Source of the DNA: Rhodoferax sp.
GTDB lineage: Bacteria; Pseudomonadota; Gammaproteobacteria; Burkholderiales; Burkholderiaceae_C
DNA: 64,000 bases
NCBI RefSeq assembly: GCF_013297935.1
Contig: NZ_JAAFIX010000010.1
Span: 62,001 to 126,000, forward strand
Direction: 5' to 3'
The first letter of the stretch is position 1. The number at the start of each line of letters is the position of its first letter. This document shows positions 26,361-34,990 of the stretch, piece after piece. The translations under genes and the position numbers were made by a program. The notes beneath the pieces were generated by a model that was given only the letters and a program-made list of their open reading frames with translations, ran no database searches and was not told the origin of the DNA.

Positions 26361-26867
26361 GTGACAGCGGAATTGAGATCCCAGACTTCAGCGCTTCCAA
26401 CAACGAGACCTCAATACGGCCCTTACTCTGACAAGGCAGTTGTCGGACGGTTTGTATTGTTGGGGCCATTGCCTGCCGCGTTGCTGCCTTGGAGTGTTAT
26501 GGGTTTCCTTGGCAATTGGAGCGACTGGCGCGTCGCATTCATGTGGATGCCTTCGACCTATTTGGCAGGCGCAATTCCTGCACTGATTGCCGGACTCATT
26601 TTCTGCAAAGTCCGTCAACTGATTCCTTGGGCAGGTAGACGTCGCAATGTGCTGCTTCATGCCGGTGTGGGTGCATTGGTGGGTTTGCTTACAGGTGCAT
26701 CCGTCTACTTGATGTTTTTCGACCTAGGCTCCGATTTGACTTTGTTAGAACGCATGATTTCAGATTGGTGGCCGCTGGGAGCGCCCGGTCTTGCTGGCGG
26801 TGCTCTGGCTGGTACTTTCATTGGCGCTGGGCGGAGCCTGTTTTTTGCTGAAGATTCGACCTGCTGA
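26361..26867 (+). CDS. hypothetical integral membrane protein
   Basis: A 168-residue protein with a GTG start and about four hydrophobic segments (roughly residues 30-50, 62-85, 97-120, 138-160). It looks less G+C-biased at third positions than its neighbours. I do not recognise a family. It lies between dCMP deaminase and the zinc metallopeptidase on the same strand. Confidence 0.5.
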   Translation: MTAELRSQTSALPTTRPQYGPYSDKAVVGRFVLLGPLPAALLPWSVMGFLGNWSDWRVAFMWMPSTYLAGAIPALIAGLIFCKVRQLIPWAGRRRNVLLHAGVGALVGLLTGASVYLMFFDLGSDLTLLERMISDWWPLGAPGLAGGALAGTFIGAGRSLFFAEDSTC

Positions 26868-26913
26868 CGCTGTTTCCGCAAGCAGACCAAGAGATCACAT
26901 AAAGGAAATTTCT

Positions 26914-27819
26914 ATGAAATGGGAAGGTAACCGCCAGTCCGACAACGTCGAAGACCGCCGCAGCGGTGGTGGGGGCGGGGGCTTCAGTGGCGGCGGAGGG
27001 CTAGGCCCTTTGGGCGCGCTGCTGAGTGGTCGCTTGGGCGTGGGCACTATCGTCATCGCCTTGCTGGGGGGATGGGTGCTGGGTATCAACCCCCTGACCA
27101 TTTTGAATGCCTTGAGCGGCGGCGGAGCGCCTACCGCGCAGGTGCAGCAGGCACCGGCCCAACGCCCGCCGGCCGATGACAAGATGGCTCAGTTTGTGTC
27201 CACCGTGCTCGCAGATACCGAAGACGTGTGGGGCGAAGTCTTCACCAAAGGCGGCGCCACGTATCGCAACCCCAAGCTGGTGCTGTTCCGCGGCACCACG
27301 CCAACGGCGTGCGGCCAGGGCCAGAGCGCCATGGGCCCGTTTTATTGCCCTGCTGACCAAAAGGTCTACATAGACCTCGGTTTTTACGAAACGCTGCAAA
27401 AGCAATTGGGCGCGCCCGGTGACTTTGCGCAGGCGTATGTGATCGCCCACGAGGTAGGCCACCACGTGCAAAACCTGCTGGGCATCAGCGCCAAGGTGCA
27501 GGAAGCCCGAGGCCGCGCGAGCGAGGCTGAAGGCAACGCCTTGAGCGTGCGCCTGGAGCTGCAGGCGGACTGCTTTGCCGGCGTCTGGGCGCACCACGCC
27601 AACAACGCCCGCCAGCTGCTCGAAGAGGGCGATGTAGCCGAAGCCATGAATGCCGCCGCCAAAATCGGCGACGACGCTCTGCAACGTGGCGCAGGCCGAG
27701 CGGTGGTGCCTGATAGCTTTACCCACGGCAGCAGCGCACAGCGCCAGCGTTGGTTCGACAAGGGCCTGAAAACCGGCAGCGTCAAGGGCTGCGATACGTT
27801 TTCCAGCCGCACTTTGTAG
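26914..27819 (+). CDS. YpfJ-type neutral zinc metallopeptidase
   Basis: A 301-residue protein of the putative neutral zinc metallopeptidase family (PF04228). The N-terminus is short, polar and Gly-rich (residues 17-33), followed by one transmembrane helix (about 43-60) and an Ala/Pro linker. The catalytic domain (about 90-300) contains HEVGHH near residue 183 and the ELQADCFAGVWAHH segment. AAAGGA is the ribosome binding site for the ATG at 26914. Anchored in the inner membrane; substrate unknown. Confidence 0.85.
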   Translation: MKWEGNRQSDNVEDRRSGGGGGGFSGGGGLGPLGALLSGRLGVGTIVIALLGGWVLGINPLTILNALSGGGAPTAQVQQAPAQRPPADDKMAQFVSTVLADTEDVWGEVFTKGGATYRNPKLVLFRGTTPTACGQGQSAMGPFYCPADQKVYIDLGFYETLQKQLGAPGDFAQAYVIAHEVGHHVQNLLGISAKVQEARGRASEAEGNALSVRLELQADCFAGVWAHHANNARQLLEEGDVAEAMNAAAKIGDDALQRGAGRAVVPDSFTHGSSAQRQRWFDKGLKTGSVKGCDTFSSRTL

Positions 27820-27828
27820 GACTAGGGG

Positions 27829-27882
27829 ATAATCGGGGTTTGCCCTGACTTCCTTTGGGCGACCCGCTATCGGATGGATAGC
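27829..27882 (-). repeat. 54-nt two-hairpin dispersed element, copy 5 (intergenic)
   Basis: Minus-strand reading GCTATC-CATCC-GATAGC-N4-GCCCA-N11-GGCAAACCCCG-ATTAT. It has a perfect 6-bp first hairpin and a GGG / CCC second hairpin. It fills most of the gap before the helicase gene. Confidence 0.7.
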
Positions 27883-27908
27883 ACTCTTTATGGCTATGCC
27901 TTACCGAT

Positions 27909-29471
27909 TTGATTACTGAATTGACTCCCACTCCCGTGAACTCCAACGAGCTCACCTCGGACACTCCCACCATGGCTTTCGCCCAGCTGCAGCTGGCAGA
28001 CCCTCTTGCCCGTGCTGTGGCGGAGATGGGCTACACGACCATGACGCCCATCCAGGCGCAGGCCATTCCCGTGGTCCTGACCGGCAAAGATGTGATGGGC
28101 GCTGCCCAGACGGGCACCGGTAAAACCGCTGCATTCGCGTTGCCCCTGCTGCAGCGCATGATGAAGCACGAAAACGCTTCCACTTCGCCTGCACGCCATC
28201 CGGTGCGAGCCCTGGTATTGCTGCCCACCCGTGAGTTGGCAGACCAGGTGGCCCAACAGGTCAAGCTGTATGCCAAGTACACCAACCTGCGCAGCGCCGT
28301 GGTGTTTGGAGGGATGGACATGAAGCCTCAGACCCTGGAGCTCAAAGCCGGCGTCGAGGTGTTGGTGGCCACCCCGGGCCGTTTGCTGGACCATATTGAA
28401 GCCAAGAACGCCGTCTTGAACCAGGTTGAGTACGTGGTGCTGGACGAAGCGGACCGCATGCTGGACATCGGTTTCCTGCCGGACCTGCAGCGCATCTTGA
28501 GCTACCTGCCCAAGGCCCGCACGACGCTGCTGTTCTCGGCGACCTTCTCTCCCGAAATCAAGCGCCTGGCCAACAGCTACCTGCAAAACCCGGTCACGAT
28601 TGAAGTGGCGCGCTCGAATGCGACTGCTTCCACGGTGGAGCAGCACTTCTACCGGGTGAACGACGACGACAAGCGCCACGCGCTCTTGCAGATCGTGCGC
28701 AGCAAGCAGATCAAGCAAGCCTTTGTGTTCGTGAACAGCAAGCTCGGCTGCGCCCGTTTGACCCGCTCCCTGGAGCGCGACGGCCTGCGTGCTGCAGCCC
28801 TGCACGGTGACAAGAGCCAGGACGAGCGCCTGAAGGCCCTGGATGCCTTCAAAAAAGGCGAGGTCGATTTGCTGGTCTGTACCGACGTGGCCGCCCGCGG
28901 CCTGGACATCAAAGATGTGCCCGCCGTGTTCAACATGGACATTCCGTTCAACGCAGAAGACTATGTGCACCGCATCGGCCGCACCGGTCGCGCTGGAGCC
29001 TCTGGCCTGGCGGTGAGCTTTGTCGGCGGCGGCAACGATGCCCGTCTGGTGGCGGATATCGAGAAGCTCATCAAGACCAAAATCGAGCTGGAAGCGGTGG
29101 AGTTTGACGAAGACCGCCCGGACATCCGCACCCAGGGCCGTATCAATGATGGCCGTCGCCTGTATTCCGAGAGCGGCGAGCAAGCTCGGGGTCCGCGCAG
29201 CGAAGGCCGCGGTGACAGCCGTGGAGATGGCCGTGGCCGCAGCCACAGCAATGAGCGGGACGACGCTTACCGGACCCGCGCTCACCGCGACTATGGCCGT
29301 CCGGCGCCCGCGCCACGGGATCCCTTTTTTGACAAGCCTTACGAGCCCACCGCACCGGCAGCCGAAGTGGCAGCACCCTCGTGGGAGTCATCCGGCAAGT
29401 CCGCTGCGCGGGGCATCTCGGCCAACATCAAGCCCAAGCGCAAGGTTGCTGCCTTGTTCAAGGCGGCCTGA
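27909..29471 (+). CDS. DEAD-box ATP-dependent RNA helicase, RhlE type
   Basis: A helicase of up to 520 residues. It has the Q motif region (TPIQAQAIP), motif I AQTGTGKT, PTRELA, motif II DEAD, motif III SAT and the C-terminal motifs (TDVAARGLDI, HRIGRTGR). After about residue 400 comes a polar Arg/Gly/Ser-rich tail typical of RNA-binding extensions in RhlE/CsdA-like proteins. The start is uncertain: TTG 27909 opens the frame, but GTG 27936 or ATG 27972 (MAFAQLQL, matching the usual RhlE start) are as likely, and none has a clear ribosome binding site. Confidence 0.9.
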   Translation: MITELTPTPVNSNELTSDTPTMAFAQLQLADPLARAVAEMGYTTMTPIQAQAIPVVLTGKDVMGAAQTGTGKTAAFALPLLQRMMKHENASTSPARHPVRALVLLPTRELADQVAQQVKLYAKYTNLRSAVVFGGMDMKPQTLELKAGVEVLVATPGRLLDHIEAKNAVLNQVEYVVLDEADRMLDIGFLPDLQRILSYLPKARTTLLFSATFSPEIKRLANSYLQNPVTIEVARSNATASTVEQHFYRVNDDDKRHALLQIVRSKQIKQAFVFVNSKLGCARLTRSLERDGLRAAALHGDKSQDERLKALDAFKKGEVDLLVCTDVAARGLDIKDVPAVFNMDIPFNAEDYVHRIGRTGRAGASGLAVSFVGGGNDARLVADIEKLIKTKIELEAVEFDEDRPDIRTQGRINDGRRLYSESGEQARGPRSEGRGDSRGDGRGRSHSNERDDAYRTRAHRDYGRPAPAPRDPFFDKPYEPTAPAAEVAAPSWESSGKSAARGISANIKPKRKVAALFKAA

Positions 29472-29496
29472 AACCGGCGGGTGTTGCAGGTGTGCC

Positions 29497-30351
29497 TTAG
29501 TCCCCGGGCTCCTGGGACTGGGCGCACCGCACTTGCATCAATTCAGTCGACAGGCCTCCCTGCGCGGCTGCGCTAACCCGCAACGCGCTGAGGCAACCTC
29601 CCCACACACAGCCGCTGTCCAGAGCCCAGACATCCGGCCGGGCTAGCCAGCCCAGGGTCGACCAGTGCCCGAAGGCCACGATCTCACGGGTCGTCTGGCG
29701 TGCCGGGGTGTCAAACCACGGTACATATCCGTCGGGCGCAGCGTCCAGACCGCCGGAGTGCTTGAACTCCATCGCACCACCGGGCGTGCAGTAGCGGAGC
29801 CGGGTGAGTGCATTAACGATCACCCGCAAGCGGTCAGGCCCGGTGAGCGAGTCGCTCCACGCGTCGGGGCCGTTGCCGTACATGTCCTGAAAGAATTGGT
29901 GTGCGTCGGGCGCTTGCAGCGCTGCTTCGACTTCGCGTGCTAGTGCTATTGTTTTAGTAGCTGTCCAGGCAGGTAATACGCCGGCATGCACCATTAAGAG
30001 CTCTGAATTCCCGACCTTTTCCAGCAGGGCCATTTTTTGATGCCGGAGCCAGTGCAGCAGGGCGGGGGCATCTTCCGCTTCCAGCAAAGGCGCCAGCGTG
30101 TCGCGCTTGCCCGGTTTGCGAACGCCGTAGCTCACTGCCAACAGGTGCAGGTCGTGGTTGCCGAGCAGGCAGCGGGCTGCATCGCCGTAGCGTTGCAGCC
30201 GTCGCAGCACTTGGGCAGACTCAGGGCCTCGATTGACGAGGTCGCCCAACAGATAGAGCGTGTCACGGCTGGGGGAAAAGTCGATGGTGCGGGTGAGCTG
30301 TTCCAGCGCGCTGTCGCAGCCCTGAACATCACCGATAAGGTACATTGCCAT
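29497..30351 (-). CDS. apaH: symmetrical bis(5'-nucleosyl)-tetraphosphatase (Ap4A hydrolase)
   Basis: A 284-residue metallophosphoesterase that cleaves Ap4A to two ADP. The family motifs are GDVQGC (residue 7), GDLVNRG (about 36), GNHD (about 66) and VHAGVLP (about 122). It starts just upstream of and divergent from the CNNM-type gene, and converges with the helicase gene. The segment at 29945-29998 matches the 54-nt dispersed element, yet the protein keeps the family length there. Confidence 0.93.
   Translation of the reverse strand: MAMYLIGDVQGCDSALEQLTRTIDFSPSRDTLYLLGDLVNRGPESAQVLRRLQRYGDAARCLLGNHDLHLLAVSYGVRKPGKRDTLAPLLEAEDAPALLHWLRHQKMALLEKVGNSELLMVHAGVLPAWTATKTIALAREVEAALQAPDAHQFFQDMYGNGPDAWSDSLTGPDRLRVIVNALTRLRYCTPGGAMEFKHSGGLDAAPDGYVPWFDTPARQTTREIVAFGHWSTLGWLARPDVWALDSGCVWGGCLSALRVSAAAQGGLSTELMQVRCAQSQEPGD
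29945..29998 (+). repeat. 54-nt two-hairpin dispersed element, copy 6 (inside apaH, diverged)
   Basis: Plus-strand reading GCTATT-N6-GTAGCT-N4-AGGCA-N11-GGCATGCACC-ATT. The first hairpin holds with one G:T-type pair, and the 3' half is the most diverged of the ten. Confidence 0.5.
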
Positions 30352-30374
30352 GTCTCGATTCTCGCTTGCCCCTC

Positions 30375-31676
30375 ATGGATTTTTTGCTCATTCTGGTTCT
30401 TACCTTGTTGAACGGCGTTTTTGCCATGTCGGAGCTGGCGCTCACGGCCAGCCGCAAGGTGCGTTTGCAAACCATGGTGGAGGCCGGGGACAAAGGGGCC
30501 AAGGCGGCGCTGGCCTTGTTGGACAACCCCACCCAGTTTTTGTCGGTGGTGCAGGTGGGCATTACCTCTATCGGTATGTTGAACGGCATCGTGGGGGAGG
30601 CGGCCTTTAGCGATGGGGTTGCCCGTTGGCTGGAGAGCCAGTTTTCGCTCTCAACCCGGGTGGCTGAAATTTCTGCCACCGCACTGGTGGTGACCGGCAT
30701 TACGTTCATCACCATCTTGTTCGGGGAACTGGTGCCCAAGCGAATCGGGCAGCTGTATCCGGAAACCGTAGCACGGGCACTGGCCATTCCCATGACCTGG
30801 GTGGCCACGGGGGCCAAGCCTTTTGTGCGCTTGCTGTCGTATGCAACCCATGCCACCTTGCGCTTGCTGCGGCTCAACGCCAGCGACAACCGCGCAGTGA
30901 CCGAAGAAGAAATATCTGCCAGCCTCGAAGAAGGGGTGGATGCCGGCATCATCGAGGAGCACGAGCACCAGATGGTGCGCAATGTGTTCCACCTGGATGA
31001 TCGCCCGCTGACCAGCATGATGCTGCCCCGGGTCGATATCGCCTGGATGGAGGCCAACCTGACGGTGGCACAAGCGCTGGCGCTGGCCGGCGATACCCGC
31101 GACGGCAATGGCCACTCCTGGTACCCGGTGTGCCGTGGGTCGCTGGAGAATGTGGTGGGGCTGGTGAGCGTGTCCCGCCTTTTGGCCATGGGCGCGTCGT
31201 ACACGGGCACGGTGGATTCGCTGGCCGAGCAGGCGGTGTTTGTGCCCGAAACCCTGACGGGTATGGAGCTGATTGAGCAGTTCCGGGTACGGTCTGCCCG
31301 CATGGTGTTTGTGGTCGACGAATACGGCGTGGTGCAAGGCCTGATGACTCCGCACGACCTGCTGGAAGCTATTACCGGCGAGCTTCAGCCCGACGCCAAA
31401 GACGACGCCTGGGCCACCTTGCAGGACGACGGCCAATGGCTGTTGGACGGCCTGATGCCGGTCGGCGAGCTCAAAGTCCGCCTCGACATTGAAGACGAAC
31501 TCCCCGACGAAGAGCGGGGCCGGTACAACACGCTGGCGGGCCTGCTGATGGCGGTGACAGGCCAGCTGCCACAGCCCGGTGCCCGCATTACTGTAGGAGG
31601 CTGGGTGTTTGAAGTGCGAACCCTGGAGGGCCGCCGCATTGACCAAGTGCTGGCCTCCAAAGAAACACCTGCCTGA
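30375..31676 (+). CDS. CNNM/CorC-HlyC family membrane protein
   Basis: A 433-residue protein with an N-terminal DUF21/CNNM transmembrane domain (about 1-185, including the NPTQFLSVVQVGIT segment), a pair of CBS domains (about 205-335) and a C-terminal CorC_HlyC domain (about 350-430). The family is linked to Mg2+/Co2+ efflux or transport and is often mislabelled as hemolysin. I chose the ATG at 30375, which begins directly with the first hydrophobic helix. Confidence 0.88.
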   Translation: MDFLLILVLTLLNGVFAMSELALTASRKVRLQTMVEAGDKGAKAALALLDNPTQFLSVVQVGITSIGMLNGIVGEAAFSDGVARWLESQFSLSTRVAEISATALVVTGITFITILFGELVPKRIGQLYPETVARALAIPMTWVATGAKPFVRLLSYATHATLRLLRLNASDNRAVTEEEISASLEEGVDAGIIEEHEHQMVRNVFHLDDRPLTSMMLPRVDIAWMEANLTVAQALALAGDTRDGNGHSWYPVCRGSLENVVGLVSVSRLLAMGASYTGTVDSLAEQAVFVPETLTGMELIEQFRVRSARMVFVVDEYGVVQGLMTPHDLLEAITGELQPDAKDDAWATLQDDGQWLLDGLMPVGELKVRLDIEDELPDEERGRYNTLAGLLMAVTGQLPQPGARITVGGWVFEVRTLEGRRIDQVLASKETPA

Positions 31677-31687
31677 CGCTGCAGGGC

Positions 31688-32458
31688 CTACAGGCGGCCC
31701 ATGAGCCGGTAGGCGAGCCAACCGACGTACTCATTGAGTCCCATCTGCCAGTCTGTCACACCCTCTTGGAGGGAATAACGTGACCAGTTGATGGGGGACT
31801 CCGCCCGGAAATCTACCGGGTAGGCCGTGACATTCCAACCGGCTTTTTCGAACGTGGCCTTGGCGCGAGCCATGTGCCAGGCCGAAGTCAGCAGCAGCCA
31901 CCGGTTCTGCGGATTCACGCCCGGCAGCTCTGCGCTCAGCACCGCGTTTTCGTAGGTGTTGCGGGAGGCAGCCTCGTAACGGACCTGCCCTTCGGGGATA
32001 CCCAGGCTGTCATAAAACCTGCGGGCTCGTTCGGCCTCGCTCGGGCCGCCGCCTTGCGGGTCACCTTCACCTCCGGTGTAGATCAGCGGCAGGCCAGGGT
32101 TTTTCAAGGCCAGTGCGGCCGACACGGCCAAGCGCTCACCGCCGCTATTGAGCAGGGGGTGGCTGTGCTGCTCTTGCAAGCGCCCGGCGGCGGTGCCACC
32201 GCCCAGCACCACTACCCCTGCATAGCCGGAGAGGTCGGCGTTCAGCGCGATCTCAGGGTAGGGCGCCTCCAGCTTGCGGATGAGCAAGTCCGGCAGGGGC
32301 ATCCATCCGGTCAACACCAATAGCACTGCACTCCAGCCCAATGCAGGCCGAGCGATGGCCGGGCGCCGGCGGGCCACCAGCCAGCTCACAGACAACACCA
32401 GCAGCAGCCAGAACAGAGGCTGGGTGACCCAGGCGATGAGCTTGGAAAGAATAAACAT
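31688..32458 (-). CDS. DUF218/ElyC-like membrane protein
   Basis: A 256-residue protein with two N-terminal transmembrane helices (about 10-28 and 38-58) and a C-terminal DUF218 domain (about 80-235), showing VVLGGG, YTGGEGD, a conserved Glu-Asn segment (ASRNTYENA) and SAWHMARA. ElyC in E. coli is an envelope protein affecting peptidoglycan precursor metabolism; a similar role here is only a family-level guess. It converges with the CNNM gene. Confidence 0.8.
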   Translation of the reverse strand: MFILSKLIAWVTQPLFWLLLVLSVSWLVARRRPAIARPALGWSAVLLVLTGWMPLPDLLIRKLEAPYPEIALNADLSGYAGVVVLGGGTAAGRLQEQHSHPLLNSGGERLAVSAALALKNPGLPLIYTGGEGDPQGGGPSEAERARRFYDSLGIPEGQVRYEAASRNTYENAVLSAELPGVNPQNRWLLLTSAWHMARAKATFEKAGWNVTAYPVDFRAESPINWSRYSLQEGVTDWQMGLNEYVGWLAYRLMGRL

Positions 32459-32565
32459 AAAAACTATCGAGATGAGATGTTGATAGAAAGTATTGTTGTC
32501 TGCGCTGAGGCAAAAACAACACTAAAAACGTAATTTTCGGTAAAGTCGCATTAAATGTTTATTTA

Positions 32566-32571
32566 TATAAT
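32566..32571 (+). promoter_or_regulatory. perfect -10 hexamer very close to a start codon
   Basis: TATAAT lies 5 bases before the ATG of the receiver gene at 32577, in an A/T-rich stretch without any ribosome binding site. This would fit a leaderless transcript. No good -35 hexamer is visible. Confidence 0.3.
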
Positions 32572-32576
32572 TTCAA

Positions 32577-32981
32577 ATGAAGAAAACAATTCTGACAGTT
32601 GATGATGGCGACGGAATACGCCGCTTGATTCGTATGACTCTTGAATATATGGGTTTTGAGGTACTGGAGGCTTCTAGTGGAGCCCAGGGCCTGGCTATGG
32701 CGCGTGAGCACCGACCAGATTTGGTGTTGATGGATGTGCGAATGCCAGGGGTCAACGGAATCACTGCTTGTGAGGCTATGCGCGCAGATCCTTTTTTGAA
32801 GGCAATACCTGTCGTCATGCTATCAGCAGCCAATCAGCCGTCGGATGTGGATGCGGGACTCGCGAGCGGTGCGGCTGCGTACCTGATGAAGCCATTTGAA
32901 CCCGTCGAAATGATTCAAATCGTCACACGGTTGATCGAAGAGGCTGATCCAGGTTTTGCCCATCTGCCGGGCATCGAGTAA
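32577..32981 (+). CDS. single-domain response regulator receiver
   Basis: A 134-residue CheY-like protein with an acidic pocket (TVDDGD), phosphorylation site Asp53 (LMDVRMP) and the switch Lys in YLMKPF. It has no output domain. Codon usage looks less G+C-biased than most of the window, and its upstream region is A/T-rich. It opens a 11.5-kb block of two-component genes. Confidence 0.88.
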   Translation: MKKTILTVDDGDGIRRLIRMTLEYMGFEVLEASSGAQGLAMAREHRPDLVLMDVRMPGVNGITACEAMRADPFLKAIPVVMLSAANQPSDVDAGLASGAAAYLMKPFEPVEMIQIVTRLIEEADPGFAHLPGIE

Positions 32982-33040
32982 TGACGGCGCGATTGAAGTG
33001 AGTGGCGTGTTCAAGCGTTTTCCTCTGGTTCATGGGTTCA

Positions 33041-33083
33041 GCCCCGAGAGTCGAGGTCGGAGCAAAAGTGCTCTGGGGTTTTT
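33041..33083 (+). terminator. probable terminator after the receiver gene
   Basis: CCCC-GAGAG pairs with CTCT-GGGG across a 20-base loop and is followed by TTTTT. It sits about 60 bp after the receiver stop. The remaining gap to 33192 is A/T-rich and presumably holds the promoter of the next gene. Confidence 0.55.
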
Positions 33084-33192
33084 GTTGAATAGTCCAAATT
33101 AACGCAATTAATGTTTTATTTAAATAGTCATTGCTTACCTCTCCTTGTCGATGTCTCGGCAGTGTTGGGCGATGTAACCGGAGTACGTTGAC

Positions 33193-33789
33193 ATGAACAA
33201 TGAACGCGATGTTTTAACCACCCAGCAGGCAGCCAAAGTGTTGGGGCTCTCGACCACTTCGGTCCAGAAGATGGTGATCAACGGGGAGCTCGATGCGTGG
33301 ATCACGCCGGGCGGGCACCGCCGCATCTTCCGCAGCAGCGTGGACCAGTTGCTCAACTCGCGCAATGTGGGTCTTGCGGGGGTTACCAGCACCCGGCCAC
33401 TACGCATTTTGTTGGTGGAAGACGATGCGGTACAAATCGCTTTTTTCAAATCTCTGCTCGCTCGCATCGGGCACAAGGTGCAGCTCACCATCGTGAACCA
33501 GGCCAACCAGGCGCTGGCCCATGTGCGGGCCATGAAGCCCGACCTGCTGGTGACTGACCTGGTGATGGAGCCTATGGACGGCTTTACCCTAGTGGAGTCG
33601 CTTTTCAAGGAACCCGATCTGCTGGGGCTCAACATCATTGCCTTGTCTGCCATGTCGCCGCAAGACATGGAAGGCGCTGCGCGCCTGCCAGACCGGGTGG
33701 TGCGCTACCAAAAGCCCTTAGGTGCAGACCGCCTATGCGGCTATCTGGACGCACTCACCGTGCGGCTGCTGGAGTGTGAGGCCGAGTGA
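33193..33789 (+). CDS. HTH (excisionase/MerR-like)-receiver fusion protein
   Basis: A 198-residue protein. Residues 8-58 are an excisionase-type helix-turn-helix (TTQQAAKVLGLSTTSVQKM, then TPGGHRRIF), and residues about 68-190 are a receiver domain (LLVEDDA, LLVTDLVMEPMDG with the phosphorylatable Asp, and the Lys in YQKPL). The DNA-binding domain comes first, the reverse of most response regulators. It is followed by a kinase gene and a second HTH-receiver gene, both broken. Confidence 0.82.
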   Translation: MNNERDVLTTQQAAKVLGLSTTSVQKMVINGELDAWITPGGHRRIFRSSVDQLLNSRNVGLAGVTSTRPLRILLVEDDAVQIAFFKSLLARIGHKVQLTIVNQANQALAHVRAMKPDLLVTDLVMEPMDGFTLVESLFKEPDLLGLNIIALSAMSPQDMEGAARLPDRVVRYQKPLGADRLCGYLDALTVRLLECEAE

Positions 33790-33800
33790 GTTGCTTAATT

Positions 33801-33854
33801 GCTATCAAAAAGGCAGCTGCTTGCGCATGTTCTATCTGGGCTAGAGGGCTATTT
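33801..33854 (+). repeat. 54-nt two-hairpin dispersed element, copy 7 (intergenic)
   Basis: Plus-strand reading GCTATC-N6-GCAGCT-GCTT-GCGCA-N11-GGCTAGAGGGC-TATTT. It lies 12 bp after the HTH-receiver stop and fills the gap before the broken kinase gene. Confidence 0.8.
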
Positions 33855-33894
33855 AATGATGAATCTGCATTGTCAACATTAGATAGCCGCAGCA

Positions 33895-34985
33895 TTGCTC
33901 ACGGTGGATGATGTCTCCCTGCTGCTGTGTGAGCAGCCCGAAGTGCACACCGAAGCCCACGCTCTGCGCGCGCAGCTGCACATGCTCCAACAATGTGTGG
34001 AGGGCATGGACGAGGCAGTGTGGACCTGGTCGCCGAGCGAAGGCCTGCAGCCCATGAGCCGCCGCGCGTCGGAATGGTGGGAGCACGCCGATGCTGCGGA
34101 GCAAGCGGACATGCTGGCGTGGGTGGTCTCGGTGCCGCTTAACGGTGCGGCATCCGCCGAGTGCGATCTGGAGTGGAGCGCGGCAGGCCGCCGGGTGTTG
34201 CACGCCCGCTGCCTCAGCGACGAGCACCCCGGCCCCAGACCCGCCGCGTGTACCTCCGCGATATCACCCAAGCCCGGGATGTGGACCGGATGAAGAGCGA
34301 GTTTCTGACGGCTGCGGCGCATGAATTGCGCACCCCGCTGGCCAGTATTTTCGGTTTCACCGAACTCATGCTGGTGCGCCAGCTGCACCCCGACAAGCAG
34401 AAAGAACTGCTGGGAACCATTCACCGCCAGTCCCGCTCGCTGATCGACCTCATCAACGAACTGTTGGACCTGTCCCGCATTGAAGCGCTGCAAGGCCAGG
34501 ACATTCACATTGCATCCTGTGAGGTTGCCACGCTGGTGCAGAGCACCCTGGCAGCGTGGTACTACAAGCCGGAGCTGCACGAGCTGGACTGCGATTTGCG
34601 GCACGGCGCCTGCACGGTGCGGGCCAACCTCGAGAAAACCCGGCAGGCCTTGCTGAACGTGTTGTCTAACGCCGTCAAATACTCGCCACGCGGGGGGCGC
34701 ATTACGGTGCGCACAGCGCTGCGGGGCGTGAATGGCTGCGCCCAGTTGGGCCTGATCGTGCAGGACCAGGGCATCGGCATGACAGAAGCCCAGTCGGCGC
34801 GCGCTTTTGAGCGCTTTTACCGCGCGCACCCCTTAGGCGACATTCCCGGCACCGGCCTGGGCCTGAGCCTGGTGGGTGAAATCATGCAACTCCAGGGCGG
34901 CGAGGCTGAACTCTCCAGCACACACGGGCAGGGCACCACCTTGACCTTATGGCTGCCTTTGCAAGAGCCTGACGGCGTGCACTGA
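33895..34985 (+). pseudogene. histidine kinase gene with a frameshift
   Basis: Two overlapping frames together encode one kinase of about 360 residues. The first frame (33895-34293) gives an N-terminal PAS-like part; the second carries on from about 34240 to 34985 with RVYLRDITQA, the HisKA segment (FLTAAAHELRTPL), and the HATPase N, G1 and G2 boxes. The same RxxxLRDxT...DRMKSEF junction occurs unbroken in the kinase at 35605-38160, which shows where the shift lies: around the C runs at 34227-34230 and 34233-34236. One base too many or too few there would explain it. The start is weak too (TTG 33895 or GTG 33904). A sequencing error cannot be excluded. Confidence 0.75.
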
Positions 34986-34990
34986 ACGCT

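Noticed and set aside
27711..27745. A possible further copy of the 54-nt element near the end of the metallopeptidase gene
   Set aside because: It shares GATAGC and GCGCA, but the spacing does not fit the ungapped alignment of the other copies.
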